From NCBI RefSeq assembly GCF_011369485.1, contig NZ_VXCA01000033.1, positions 1 through 39,980 of the forward strand: a DNA stretch of 39,980 nt. Reading direction: 5' to 3'. The stretch comes from Pseudomonas atagonensis (GTDB lineage: Bacteria > Pseudomonadota > Gammaproteobacteria > Pseudomonadales > Pseudomonadaceae). Positions 14,749 through 23,254 of the stretch are shown piece by piece (position 1 is the first letter of the stretch; each line of letters opens with the position of its first letter). The position numbers and the translations under genes are program-made. The notes under the pieces were generated by a model. It saw only the letters and a list, made by a program, of their open reading frames with translations. It was not told the DNA's origin and made no database searches.

Positions 14749-15930
14749 ATGCAAGACGTCGTCATTGTTGCCGCCACGCGTACCGCGATCGGCAGTTTCC
14801 AGGGATCGCTGGCCAGCGTCTCCGCCGTGGATCTGGGCGCAGCGGTCATCCGCCAGTTGCTGGAGCAGACCGGTCTGGACGGTGCCCAGGTTGATGAAGT
14901 GATCATGGGGCAGGTGCTGACCGCCGGCGCCGGCCAGAACCCGGCGCGCCAGGCTGCGATCAAGGCCGGCCTGCCTCACGCCGTGCCGGCCATGACCCTG
15001 AACAAGGTCTGCGGTTCGGGCCTCAAAGCCCTGCACCTCGGTGCACAAGCGATCCGTTGCGGCGACGCTGATGTGATCATCGCCGGCGGTCAGGAAAACA
15101 TGAGCCTGTCCAACTACGTCATGCCGGGTGCCCGCACCGGTCTGCGCATGGGTCATGCGCAAATCGTCGACACCATGATCAGCGATGGTCTGTGGGATGC
15201 GTTCAACGATTACCACATGGGCATTACCGCCGAGAACCTGGTCGAGAAATACGAAATCAGTCGCGAACAGCAGGACGCTTTCGCTGCTGCGTCCCAGCAG
15301 AAAGCCGCCGCGGCCATCGAGGCCGGGCGCTTTGTCGATGAAATCACGCCGATCCTGATTCCCCAGCGCAAAGGCGATCCGGTGGCATTCAAGGTCGACG
15401 AACAGCCGCGTGGCGACACCACCGCCGAATCCTTGGCGAAGCTGCGTCCAGCGTTCAAGAAGGACGGCAGCGTCACGGCCGGCAACGCTTCGTCGCTGAA
15501 TGACGGCGCGGCGGCGGTCATCCTGATGAGCGCCGAAAAAGCCAAGACTCTGGGTCTGCCGGTGCTGGCGAAAATCGCCGCGTATGCCAACGCGGGCGTC
15601 GACCCGGCAATCATGGGTATCGGCCCGGTGTCGGCAACTCGCCGTTGCCTGGACAAGGCTGGCTGGAACATCGGCCAGCTCGACCTGATCGAAGCCAACG
15701 AAGCCTTCGCCGCGCAATCGCTGGCGGTGGCCAAGGATCTGCAATGGGATCTGGACAAGGTCAACGTCAACGGTGGCGCGATCGCGCTGGGCCACCCGAT
15801 TGGCGCATCGGGCTGCCGCGTACTGGTGACCCTGCTGCACGAAATGATCAAGCGCGATGCGAAAAAGGGTCTCGCGACCCTGTGCATCGGCGGCGGTCAG
15901 GGTGTGGCGCTGGCGCTGGAACGCGCGTAA
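14749..15930 (+). CDS. atoB: Acetyl-CoA C-acetyltransferase (thiolase)
   Basis: A 393-residue biosynthetic-type thiolase that splits acetoacetyl-CoA with CoA into two acetyl-CoA, or runs in reverse. The acyl-accepting C88 is in NKVCGSGLKALHLG, H349 in GHPIGASG and the proton-shuttling C379 in CIGGGQGVAL, so all catalytic residues are present. The length matches the family. The ATG at 14749 has GAGG nine bases upstream, 11 bases after the subunit B stop. In this operon it would finish the route from a ketoacid through its CoA ester to acetyl-CoA. A strong terminator follows about 60 bases after the stop. Confidence 0.93.
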   Translation: MQDVVIVAATRTAIGSFQGSLASVSAVDLGAAVIRQLLEQTGLDGAQVDEVIMGQVLTAGAGQNPARQAAIKAGLPHAVPAMTLNKVCGSGLKALHLGAQAIRCGDADVIIAGGQENMSLSNYVMPGARTGLRMGHAQIVDTMISDGLWDAFNDYHMGITAENLVEKYEISREQQDAFAAASQQKAAAAIEAGRFVDEITPILIPQRKGDPVAFKVDEQPRGDTTAESLAKLRPAFKKDGSVTAGNASSLNDGAAAVILMSAEKAKTLGLPVLAKIAAYANAGVDPAIMGIGPVSATRRCLDKAGWNIGQLDLIEANEAFAAQSLAVAKDLQWDLDKVNVNGGAIALGHPIGASGCRVLVTLLHEMIKRDAKKGLATLCIGGGQGVALALERA

Positions 15931-15990
15931 GCGCAAAGTGGTTCAACAACGGGCGGTGGATCCACGACATTCACTGCCGGTTGGCAACAA

Positions 15991-16027
15991 ACCCGGTGCG
16001 ACTCACGTCGCACCGGGTATTTTTTTG
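15991..16027 (+). terminator. Rho-independent terminator of the CoA-transferase/thiolase operon
   Basis: A perfect 12-base stem, ACCCGGTGCGAC and GTCGCACCGGGT, closes a four-base loop and is followed by A and seven T residues. It ends just before the 3' end of the convergent mntH gene. Confidence 0.9.
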
Positions 16028-16043
16028 CCTGTGTCCGGGTCGA

Positions 16044-17363
16044 TCAGGCCGCCATTTGCAGAATCAACCAGGCATTCGCCCCACTGATCACCACAAACAA
16101 CCCCCAAGCCAACACCCGCGTCGGCCAGCGATTCACAAACGGCCCCATCAATTGCTGGTCATTGGTCATGCGAATCAACGGGTACAGTGCAAATGGCAGT
16201 TGCAAACTCAACACCACCTGACTCAACACCAGCAGCTTGCCAACGGCGTTGTCGCCCATCAGCCACACGCCGATAAACGCCGGAATCAGCGCCAGCCCGC
16301 GAGTGATCAGGCGCCGCTGCCAGCAGGGAATCCGCAGGTTCAGATAACCTTCCATGATCACCTGCCCGGCGATGGTGCCGGTAAAGGTCGAGCTCTGCCC
16401 GGAGGCCAGCAAGGCGACGCCGAACAGCACGCTGGCCAACGCGCCACCGACCAGAGGATCGAGCAAGTGGTAGGCATCCTGAATGTCCACCACGTCGGTA
16501 TGCCCCGATTGATGAAACGCTGCCGCCGCCAGAATCAATATCGCCGCGTTGACCAGCAGCGCCAGCGCCAGCGAGCCGATGGTGTCGATGCGCGCCAGTT
16601 TTACCGCATCCTGCTTACTGGCCAGATCTTTGCCGATCATGCGCGTCTGCACGATCGAGGTGTGCAGGTAAAGGTTATGCGGCATCACCGTCGCGCCAAG
16701 AATGCCGATGGCCAGGTACAACGGCGCCGCATCGCTGATCGCCGAGAGTGACGGTTTGAAGCCTTGGACGACGTCGGGCCAGTAAGGCTTGATCAGCACC
16801 AGTTCAACGAAGAAACACACGCCGATGGTCGCGACCAGTACCAGCATGATCGCTTCCAGTCGACGAAAGCCACGGTTCTGCAAGGCCAGCACCAGCAGCG
16901 TGTCGAACGCGGTAAGCGCGATGCCGAAGGTCAGCGAGCATCCAAGCAGCAAGTGAAACGCCAATGCACAGCCGAGCACTTCGGCAAGGTCGGTGGCGAT
17001 GATCGAAATTTCCGCCAGCACCCACTGCAGACGCGCGGTCGGCGTGCTGTAGCGTTCGCGGGACAGTTGCGCCAGATCGCGACCGGTGGCGATGCCGAGC
17101 CGCGAACACAAACATTGCACGACCATGCCGGCCAGGCTCGCCAGCAACACCACAAACAACAGGCTGTAACCGAAACGCGAACCGGCCTCGATGGCCGTAG
17201 CCCAGTTGCCCGGATCCATGTAGCCGATCGACACCAGCAAACCGGGGCCGGCAAAGCGCAGCACGCGTTTGAAGAACGCCGCGTCGGGATCAATCGCGAC
17301 ACTGCCGGCCACTTCCGGCGGGCAGAACGGCGCCGTGGCGATTTTGGGCAAACTGAATTTCAC
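16044..17363 (-). CDS. mntH: NRAMP-family Mn(II)/Fe(II)-proton symporter
   Basis: A 439-residue inner-membrane protein with about eleven helices. The metal-binding helix breaks are intact: DPGN in helix 1 (residues 50-53) and MPHNLYLH in helix 6 (about 226-233); Asp, Asn and Met here bind the divalent metal. I use the GTG at 17363, which has AGGA seven bases upstream and gives MKFSLPKIATAPFCPPE; the frame continues a few codons to a TTG at 17381. It stands alone, convergent with the thiolase operon. I see no clear MntR or Fur box in the short upstream gap. Confidence 0.92.
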   Translation of the reverse strand: MKFSLPKIATAPFCPPEVAGSVAIDPDAAFFKRVLRFAGPGLLVSIGYMDPGNWATAIEAGSRFGYSLLFVVLLASLAGMVVQCLCSRLGIATGRDLAQLSRERYSTPTARLQWVLAEISIIATDLAEVLGCALAFHLLLGCSLTFGIALTAFDTLLVLALQNRGFRRLEAIMLVLVATIGVCFFVELVLIKPYWPDVVQGFKPSLSAISDAAPLYLAIGILGATVMPHNLYLHTSIVQTRMIGKDLASKQDAVKLARIDTIGSLALALLVNAAILILAAAAFHQSGHTDVVDIQDAYHLLDPLVGGALASVLFGVALLASGQSSTFTGTIAGQVIMEGYLNLRIPCWQRRLITRGLALIPAFIGVWLMGDNAVGKLLVLSQVVLSLQLPFALYPLIRMTNDQQLMGPFVNRWPTRVLAWGLFVVISGANAWLILQMAA

Positions 17364-17426
17364 GCACACATCCTGAAACAAGTCGGAAAGGTGCAGCTTA
17401 GACGTTTCGCGCCGTGCCGTGGAAGG

Positions 17427-17966
17427 TCAAGGTTTGCTCATGCCCAACAATTGCTCACGCAACTCGGGGCTGCGGGTGCGCGGGTCGAGCCAGATATTGA
17501 AAAAGGCCTGGGCGAACTGCGGATCATCAATCTCATGCTGCAACTGCTGACCGACAAAAAAACGCGCGCCCTGCCCCGGCAAATACACACCGGTAATCCG
17601 CGTGCCGGCCTGCACGTCAACGAAGGAGAGCTGCATCTGAGCCTGCCAGCCAACCAGTTGTGCCGGACTGACGCGCGGGCCGGCCAATCGTTTGATTTCG
17701 TCGACACTGGCCTTGACCAGGTCATCACGGGAAATCGTGCGTCGGTAAATCAGTTCCAGCGCGAAGGGTTGACCTTCCGCCAAGGGGCGCGCGGCACTCC
17801 ACAAGCGCGCGTTGTACACGTCGAAACCGAACACACTGAAATCACCGGAGCCGATAATCTGTGCGCCCGGCACCGCGTCCTGCCAATTGGCCCAGGTGGG
17901 CGTCAGCAACAAGGCCCACAGTCCAACGCCGCAAAATCCCCGCAACACCTTCGGTGTTCTGCTCAT
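17427..17966 (-). CDS. Chalcone isomerase-like secreted protein
   Basis: A 179-residue protein with a signal peptide (hydrophobic residues about 10-25, ending in TPTWA), so it is probably periplasmic. The mature part follows the bacterial chalcone-isomerase-like pattern: IIGSGDFSVFGFDVYNARLW, then ALELIYRRTISRDDLVKASVDEI, and near the end GARFFVGQQLQHEIDDPQFAQAFFNIWL (quoted in part). Bacterial members of this fold are thought to bind lipids or fatty acids rather than isomerise chalcones; function unknown. The ATG at 17966 has GGAG about 11 bases upstream. The frame is open far upstream, but that stretch has no protein-like character. It is divergent from the membrane protein at 18117. Confidence 0.8.
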   Translation of the reverse strand: MSRTPKVLRGFCGVGLWALLLTPTWANWQDAVPGAQIIGSGDFSVFGFDVYNARLWSAARPLAEGQPFALELIYRRTISRDDLVKASVDEIKRLAGPRVSPAQLVGWQAQMQLSFVDVQAGTRITGVYLPGQGARFFVGQQLQHEIDDPQFAQAFFNIWLDPRTRSPELREQLLGMSKP

Positions 17967-18116
17967 CGCGGCATCGACTCCGGTAAACCCTGATAGACAG
18001 AGCATAGTCGTCGAATGCCCTCGGCACTTTGTATACATAAATTGTCGATCAATGCGCCAATCGCTATTGCGCAGTGCTAATGTGCCCATCTCTCAACCGA
18101 CGACGGAGACAACCGC

Positions 18117-18899
18117 GTGCTGATCCTCAAACTGCTGCTGATTCCCGGTTTTCTGCTGCTGATCTCGTTGGCAGGCAAACGCTGGGGGCCGAGTGTGGCC
18201 GGGTGGCTGTCGGGGTTGCCGGTGGTGGTCGGACCGATTCTGTTTTTCCTCGCCATCGAACAAGGCCCGGCGTTTGCCGCGCAATCGGCGGTCGCGGCGC
18301 TGTCGGCGATGTTCGCGATGATTGCCTTCTGCATCACCTACGCCCAGGTTGCGCAACGGGCGAACTGGCCGTGGGCGCTGAGCGTTTCGCTGTCGGTTTG
18401 GGCCGTGTTGGCGTTGACTCTGTCGCTGATACCGGCGTCTCTGGGCTTTTCCATAGCGGCAGCAGCGGTCGCGTTACTCGCCTCGCCTTATTTGTTTCCT
18501 GCCGTTCAACCGGTGCTGAATGGCCCGGCGCCGAAATCCGACAAGCTGATCTGGCGGATGATTGCCGGCGCCGCGTTGACGCTGGTGGTGACAATGCTGG
18601 CCAGTACCGTCGGCGAGCGCTGGAGCGGTCTGCTGGCCGTGTTTCCGGTGCTCGGCAGCGTCATGGCGGTGTTTTCCCAGCAGACTCGCGGCCCTGAGTT
18701 CACTGCCGCATTGCTGCGGGCAACGGCGACCGGGATGTACTCGTTCTCGGCGTTTTGCCTGGTGTCGGCGCTGACACTGCCGAGCATGGGCCTGAGCGGA
18801 TTTGCCGTGGGTGTTGCGGTGTCGGTGGCCATGCTCGGGGTTACGCGCAAACTGCTAGCCAAGCCCGCGCCCTCGAAAAATCCACAGCCTCAAAACTGA
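18117..18899 (+). CDS. Duplicated multi-pass membrane protein of unknown function
   Basis: A 260-residue, very hydrophobic protein with about eight membrane helices. I do not recognise a named family beyond a resemblance to small GlpM-like membrane proteins. The two halves look related: WLSGLPVVVGPILFFLAI with a following EQGP at residues 30-51 matches WSGLLAVFPVLGSVMAVF with QQTRGP at 169-193, and each is followed by a helix of similar make-up. Such repeats are typical of small transporters. The GTG at 18117 has GGAG eight bases upstream. A strong hairpin lies after the stop. Confidence 0.72.
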   Translation: MLILKLLLIPGFLLLISLAGKRWGPSVAGWLSGLPVVVGPILFFLAIEQGPAFAAQSAVAALSAMFAMIAFCITYAQVAQRANWPWALSVSLSVWAVLALTLSLIPASLGFSIAAAAVALLASPYLFPAVQPVLNGPAPKSDKLIWRMIAGAALTLVVTMLASTVGERWSGLLAVFPVLGSVMAVFSQQTRGPEFTAALLRATATGMYSFSAFCLVSALTLPSMGLSGFAVGVAVSVAMLGVTRKLLAKPAPSKNPQPQN

Positions 18900-18930
18900 A
18901 ACTGCCCCGTGCATTCGCAGCTCTTCAGAC

Positions 18931-18954
18931 GAGTCGGGCTGGAATGCCCGGCTC
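18931..18954 (+). other. Stable hairpin without a T-run
   Basis: GAGTCGGGC and GCCCGGCTC pair over nine bases (one G-U) around TGGAAT, between the membrane protein gene and the next gene. With no T-run it is a weak terminator candidate or an mRNA 3'-end stabiliser. Confidence 0.4.
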
Positions 18955-19004
18955 GCTCCGTGGGATGATCGCCGGCCTAGCGCGACCACCTCCCGGAGAT
19001 TCGA

Positions 19005-19568
19005 ATGTCATTGTTGAGCAAAAAAGCTGTCGTCCTGTTGCTGGCCGCCGTTGCCGGCCTCGGCGCCATCAACGCTCAGGCGGCCAAGGCCAAGGAAAAA
19101 ATCTCCACCGAAAAGGTCTCGATGCTCGGCGGCAAGTTCACATTCACCCTGCCCAAAGGTTTTGTCGCCGACCCGCTGCCGGCCGGTCCGAGTGGCGCCC
19201 AAGGCACGATGTACACCAACCAGACCACCAAAACCGTGGTTATCGCCGCCGAAAACCAGATTCCCGAAGGCGTCAACGTCAAAGACAACGACGGTGAATT
19301 CCTCGACGGCAGCGTGTCCAGTTTCATCGAAGACCAGCGCAAGGCTCTGCCGGATTTCAACAAACTCAGCGAGAAAAGCCTGACCCGGAAAGGCACCGGC
19401 CTGGGCCTGCGTCAGGTCGACAGCACCGCCACACAGGGTGGCGGGCAGACCCTCAACACCACATTAATGGCCGGTTCGGGCACGCGAATGGCGCTGGTTC
19501 AAGTGATCTCGCGAGCCAGCGACAAGAAAGGTCACGATGACCTGGTGAAAACCATCCTCAAGGATTGA
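19005..19568 (+). CDS. Secreted protein of unknown function, possibly DcrB/PsbP-like fold
   Basis: A 187-residue protein with a signal peptide (positive start MSLLSKKAV, hydrophobic core, likely cleavage after INAQA near residue 26). The mature part starts with EKVSMLGGKFTFTLPKGFVADPL, then a GTMYTNQTTKTVVIAAEN strand and a C-terminal segment TRMALVQVISRASDKKGHDD; the order resembles DcrB/PsbP-type lipoproteins and envelope stress proteins, but there is no lipobox. Function unknown. GGAG lies six bases before the ATG at 19005. Its 3' end overlaps the convergent esterase gene by 11 bases. Confidence 0.72.
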   Translation: MSLLSKKAVVLLLAAVAGLGAINAQAAKAKEKISTEKVSMLGGKFTFTLPKGFVADPLPAGPSGAQGTMYTNQTTKTVVIAAENQIPEGVNVKDNDGEFLDGSVSSFIEDQRKALPDFNKLSEKSLTRKGTGLGLRQVDSTATQGGGQTLNTTLMAGSGTRMALVQVISRASDKKGHDDLVKTILKD

Positions 19569-20274
19569 GCTGCTGCAACCAGCCGTTCAAATCCCGCAGC
19601 TCGGCCGCACTGATACTGTGGCCGACGCCGGGATAGGCGTGAAATTGCGGTTTGTAATCCAGCGTCTGCAGCAGCGCATTGGCGGCCGTGCCGTCCTTGT
19701 ACGGCACGCGGTCATCGGCGGTCCCGTGACCAATGAAGATGCTCAGCGGCAGCGGTGGCTGGCCGGTTTTGAGTTCGCCTTTCAACACCGGTAATACGCG
19801 TCCGCTCAGTGCTGCGATCCCGCCCACGGCTGCGGGTGAGCGCAATCCCACCTCGTAGGTCATCATCGCGCCTTGGCTGAAACCTATCAGGTAAACCTTG
19901 TCCGGGCTGGCGTGATATTTCTGCGCGGCTTGCGCGATAAAATCACGCAGCTTCTGGCCGCTGTCCTTCAGATCGTCGGTCTCACCGTTGTAGGCGCCTT
20001 CGCCTTTTTTACGAAACCACTGGTAACGCCCTTCACCCAACGCCAACGGCGCCTGCACCGACAGGTAGTTGTATTGCGCCGGGAGCTGGAACTTCATGCC
20101 GATCAGATCGGCCTCGTTACTGCCGTAACCGTGGAGGAAAATCACCAGCGGACGCGCGTCGCCGTCGGGATGAACCTGCGCCAGGTATTTCAGTGGCAAA
20201 TCGCTCTGCAGCGTGGTTTGAGCGTGGACGGCGGTGGACGCCAGCAGGGTCAACAGAGCAAACACTTTCAACAT
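19558..20274 (-). CDS. Alpha/beta hydrolase, carboxylesterase/phospholipase family
   Basis: A 238-residue protein with a signal peptide (MLKVFALLTLLASTAVHAQ), so likely periplasmic or outer-membrane associated. The fold is Abhydrolase_2 (carboxylesterase-like): oxyanion region IFLHGYGSNEADL, nucleophile Ser in IGFSQGAMM, Asp in GTADDRVPY and the last His in GVGHSIS. The triad is complete. The substrate is not known. The ATG at 20274 is preceded by AAGGAAGG. Reading back five more codons to 20289 adds MKEGF before the signal peptide and is less likely. Confidence 0.85.
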   Translation of the reverse strand: MLKVFALLTLLASTAVHAQTTLQSDLPLKYLAQVHPDGDARPLVIFLHGYGSNEADLIGMKFQLPAQYNYLSVQAPLALGEGRYQWFRKKGEGAYNGETDDLKDSGQKLRDFIAQAAQKYHASPDKVYLIGFSQGAMMTYEVGLRSPAAVGGIAALSGRVLPVLKGELKTGQPPLPLSIFIGHGTADDRVPYKDGTAANALLQTLDYKPQFHAYPGVGHSISAAELRDLNGWLQQLNP

Positions 20275-20361
20275 AAAGCCTTCCTTCACAGCGTGTCGGG
20301 TTCGGCACTGAGCCTAACACTGTGAAGTCAGGATCCAAATGTTGTGGTGCTGCTAAAGCCG

Positions 20362-20429
20362 CCTTCGCGAGCAAGCCTGCTCCCACAAGGGAATGCTTTC
20401 AAATGTGGGAGCGGGCTTGCTCGCGAAGA
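20362..20429. repeat. REP pair, GTGGGAG/CGCGAA class, inverted the other way
   Basis: CGCGAGCAAGCCTGCTCCCA (left) and TGTGGGAGCGGGCTTGCTCG (right) are placed tail to tail with a short spacer, opposite in order to the other pairs in the window. It lies upstream of the esterase and just past the end of the aspartoacylase-like gene. Confidence 0.85.
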
Positions 20430-20454
20430 GGCCCGCAGGCTCAGCGAAGGGGTG

Positions 20455-21567
20455 TCAGTCGTTGGTCAGTTTGCCCGTACGAAACGGCACCCGCCCCGCC
20501 ACTTTCGCCTGCCAGATCCCCGGTTCGGTGTAACGCCCGCGATCAATTGCGAACAATACGCCGCTGGTGCCGGCGCGCACGGTGGTCAGCTGGTCTTTCA
20601 GCGGGTCAACCACTTCAAACAGCGCATCGCCCTTCTCTACCCATTCGCCCGCCGAGCGCAGGAAACTCACCACACCATGGTGCGGCGCGAACAGGTATTC
20701 GGTGCCCTCGAACGGCATGCCTTCACAGCACTCGGCCGGCGCGGCAGGCCATTCGCCGCTGATGAAACCCTGCTCGGCGAGAAAACCGAGAATCGCCTCG
20801 CAATTGGCCCGAGCCTGATCGACCCGGGTGTCGCCCATGCTGCCCAGTTCCAGTGTGGTGGCGAGGTTGGCCGCCGGAATCGCCGCGTTCGGGAAGGCGC
20901 GGGCCAGACGCAGCCACGGCGTCGAGCAGGATTCATCAAACGAACTGCCACCGGAATCTTCACAGAGCAGTGCCACGCCGGCTTGCAGACGCGCCGCCAG
21001 CGACTGCCAGCGCGGCCAATGTTGCGGCAACGCGTACAGATGAATCGAGGCTTCGAAATCGCAGTGCAGATCAAGCGTGATGTCGGCATCGCAGGCGTGA
21101 CGCAGCAGCAAGCGATGCAGCGCTTCCAGTTGCGAGGCCGGGGCCGGCAGCGCATCGAACACCTGGCCCATGGCCTGGCGGATCAACGCGACGTTGGCTG
21201 CGGCGTCATCGCCCAGTTGCTCACCGACCAGCGCGGCGACCGGCGTACTGAGTTCGACGAAGGCGCGGTTGAAGTTCTTGCCGCTACCCAGTTCGAAACG
21301 GCCCATGTGGGCGCCTTGCACGTGCTGATCAAGACCGATCGGATTGGCCACCGGCACCAGTTCGATCACCCCTTGCAGGCGGCCTTGCTGCTCAAGTTCG
21401 TTGAGGCGCTGCTTGAGTTCCCACGCGGTGCGCATGCCCGGCAGCTCGTCGGCGTGCAGGCTGGCTTGAATGTAGACTTTGCGCTGACCGGCGCCGTAGC
21501 GAAATACGCTAAGGGAACGTTCGCTGCCCAGGTGGCTCCAGGGCAGAACATGGTCGATGCGTTGCAT
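20455..21567 (-). CDS. Succinylglutamate desuccinylase/aspartoacylase family protein (AotO-like)
   Basis: A 370-residue zinc hydrolase-like protein of the M14/AstE-AspA family. The zinc site is visible as ASLHADELPG (H and E spaced by two) with the later His in TLDLHCDFE. A GSGKNFNRAF block supplies the family's Asn-Arg substrate contacts, and ATTLELGSMGD carries the catalytic Glu. The C-terminal part (HHGVVSFLRSAGEWVEKGD) is a lipoyl-like beta domain, as in AspA proteins. From memory, P. aeruginosa aotO (PA0891), inside the arginine/ornithine transport operon, is of this type, and here a related binding protein lies 200 bases away. The substrate is not known. AGGAG precedes the ATG at 21567. 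Confidence 0.85.
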   Translation of the reverse strand: MQRIDHVLPWSHLGSERSLSVFRYGAGQRKVYIQASLHADELPGMRTAWELKQRLNELEQQGRLQGVIELVPVANPIGLDQHVQGAHMGRFELGSGKNFNRAFVELSTPVAALVGEQLGDDAAANVALIRQAMGQVFDALPAPASQLEALHRLLLRHACDADITLDLHCDFEASIHLYALPQHWPRWQSLAARLQAGVALLCEDSGGSSFDESCSTPWLRLARAFPNAAIPAANLATTLELGSMGDTRVDQARANCEAILGFLAEQGFISGEWPAAPAECCEGMPFEGTEYLFAPHHGVVSFLRSAGEWVEKGDALFEVVDPLKDQLTTVRAGTSGVLFAIDRGRYTEPGIWQAKVAGRVPFRTGKLTND

Positions 21568-21602
21568 GGGTAACTCCTGATTAGTTGGATCGCTGAAATC
21601 CC

Positions 21603-21697
21603 CTGTGGGAGCGGGCTTGCTCGCGAAGGCGGTGTGTCTGTCAACGAACATGTCGAAAGGTAAACCGCATTCGCGGGCAAGCCCGCTCCCACAGGGT
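21603..21697. repeat. REPIN, GTGGGAG/CGCGAA class
   Basis: Inverted pair TGTGGGAGCGGGCTTGCTCG (left) and CGGGCAAGCCCGCTCCCACA (right), between the binding-protein gene and the aspartoacylase-like gene on the minus strand. Confidence 0.9.
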
Positions 21698-21720
21698 TTT
21701 CATCTCATTTGGCGTGCAAT

Positions 21721-21758
21721 AAAAAAGTGGCCACCGCGCAAACGGGGCCACTTTTTTT
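21721..21758 (-). terminator. Terminator after the binding-protein gene, T-runs on both strands
   Basis: AAAAAAGTGGCC and GGCCACTTTTTTT pair over 12 bases with a 13-base loop, giving a T-run on either strand. It sits nine bases past the binding-protein stop, so it should separate that transcript from the next gene. Confidence 0.88.
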
Positions 21759-21766
21759 ACGGCGTA

Positions 21767-22546
21767 TTAATGGCCGTACACGTCAAAGTCGAAGTACTTG
21801 TCCTGCACTTGCTTGTACTTGCCGTTGGCGCGGATTTCGGTGATGGCTTTGTTGAATTGCTCAGCCAGGGCGGTATCGCCCTTGCGCACGGCAATACCGG
21901 CACCACCGCCGAAGTACTTGGCGTCTTCGTAGGTCGGGCCAACGAATTCGAAACCTTTACCGGCGTCGGTTTTCAGGAAACCGTCGCTGAGGTTGACCGA
22001 GTCGGCCAGCATCGCGTCGATACGGCCGGAGACCATGTCGAGGTTGGCTTCCTGCTGCGAACCGTAACGCACCAGCTCGATTCCGGCTGGCACCAGCACT
22101 TCGGTAGCGTAGCGGTCGTGGGTACTGGCACGCAGCACGCCGACTTTCTTGCCCTTGAGCTCGACCAGCGGGTCTTTCACGCCGGAGCCTGCCTTCATCA
22201 CGAAGCGCGCCGGGGTGTGGTAGTACTTGATGGTGAAGTCGACGTTTTTCTTGCGGTCATCGGTGATGGTCATCGAGGACAGGATCGCGTCGATTTTTTT
22301 CACTTTCAGTGCCGGGATCAGGCCGTCGAACTCTTGCTCGACCCAGGTACATTTGACTTTCATCTGCTCACACAGCGCATCGCCGATGTCCACGTCGAAA
22401 CCGGCCAGTTTGCCGTCAGGGGTTTTCATCGAGAATGGCGGGTAACCGGCTTCGATACCGATGCGGATCGGTTTGGCGTCTTCGGCCACGGCGGTCAGGG
22501 ACAACATCGACAGTGCCAGGGCACCGAACATAACCAGCTTTTTCAT
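21767..22546 (-). CDS. Periplasmic basic amino acid-binding protein (AotJ/ArgT-like)
   Basis: A 259-residue solute-binding protein of family SBP_bac_3. The signal peptide ends near AVA-ED (residue 21). The mature part has IGIEAGYPPFS, GFDVDIGDALCEQM, EFDGLIPALKVKKIDAI and SMTITDDRKKNVDF, all typical of Lys/Arg/Ornithine binders. It closely resembles AotJ of P. aeruginosa as I remember it. No permease or ATPase genes flank it: a terminator follows, and the upstream 279 bases (22547-22825) hold no gene I can see. It may therefore work with a transporter encoded elsewhere. AGGAG lies six bases before the ATG at 22546. Confidence 0.88.
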   Translation of the reverse strand: MKKLVMFGALALSMLSLTAVAEDAKPIRIGIEAGYPPFSMKTPDGKLAGFDVDIGDALCEQMKVKCTWVEQEFDGLIPALKVKKIDAILSSMTITDDRKKNVDFTIKYYHTPARFVMKAGSGVKDPLVELKGKKVGVLRASTHDRYATEVLVPAGIELVRYGSQQEANLDMVSGRIDAMLADSVNLSDGFLKTDAGKGFEFVGPTYEDAKYFGGGAGIAVRKGDTALAEQFNKAITEIRANGKYKQVQDKYFDFDVYGH

Positions 22547-22825
22547 TTATTACTCCTGTGTACGGAGGCTTTTATTGGCAGCTTTCGATTCAGCGTTCGG
22601 TCATGGCCTTTTAACGGCAAAAAACCGAAGTGGCCGGCAGTCTATGGCGCCGCGCACAGGGTAAATTGTGTTTAAGCGACAAATACTTACAGAACAACGG
22701 CGAGTCGATTGACCGAGGCCAAGGGCTGCGCCGTCGTGGTGCAAGGGCTGTAGGACAAGTTCTCTTATTGGGCAGGAATGAGCTGATGGAATGCTGGTTC
22801 CGGGAAATCTTCGCGGCTCAGAAGG

Positions 22826-23254
22826 TCAGCATTCGCACGGGATGGGCGCCTTGGCGATCTGCGCGTCACTCAACGCAAAACCTTCATCCAGCCACCCGGT
22901 CACGCCACCGATCATTTCCTTGACCGGATACCCCAGCGCCGCCAGTTTCACCGCTGCCTTGTTCGCGCCGTTGCAATGCGGGCCGGCGCAATACACCACG
23001 AACAGCGTGGTTTTCGGGTAGCTGGCCAGACTTTCAGCACTCAACAACCGCGTCGGAATATTGATCGCGCCCGGCACGTGGCCGCGCTCGAACGCCAACG
23101 GGCCACGCACATCGACCAGGACAAAATCGACCTTCCCGGCTTCCTGGCTGCTGAACACGTCGGAACAATCGGTTTCGAAGGTCAGGCGATTGGTGAAGTG
23201 CATCAAGGCAATGGCCGACGGCGCGGCAGGGATTTCGCGAACAAGGCTGGTCAT
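22826..23254 (-). CDS. Rhodanese-like single-domain protein
   Basis: A 142-residue cytoplasmic protein with one rhodanese domain. The conserved VLVDVRGPLAFERGHVPGAI lies at about residues 45-64, and the active-site loop VVYCAGPHCNGA places the sulfur-carrying cysteine at C89. A KEMIGGVTGWLDEG stretch (112-125) closes the fold. It should bind or transfer persulfide sulfur or act as a thiol switch; the acceptor is unknown. It is divergent from an FtrA-type regulator, a pairing I recall from other Pseudomonas genomes, so that regulator may control it. The ATG at 23254 follows GGAGC; upstream extension is open but not protein-like. Confidence 0.87.
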   Translation of the reverse strand: MTSLVREIPAAPSAIALMHFTNRLTFETDCSDVFSSQEAGKVDFVLVDVRGPLAFERGHVPGAINIPTRLLSAESLASYPKTTLFVVYCAGPHCNGANKAAVKLAALGYPVKEMIGGVTGWLDEGFALSDAQIAKAPIPCEC

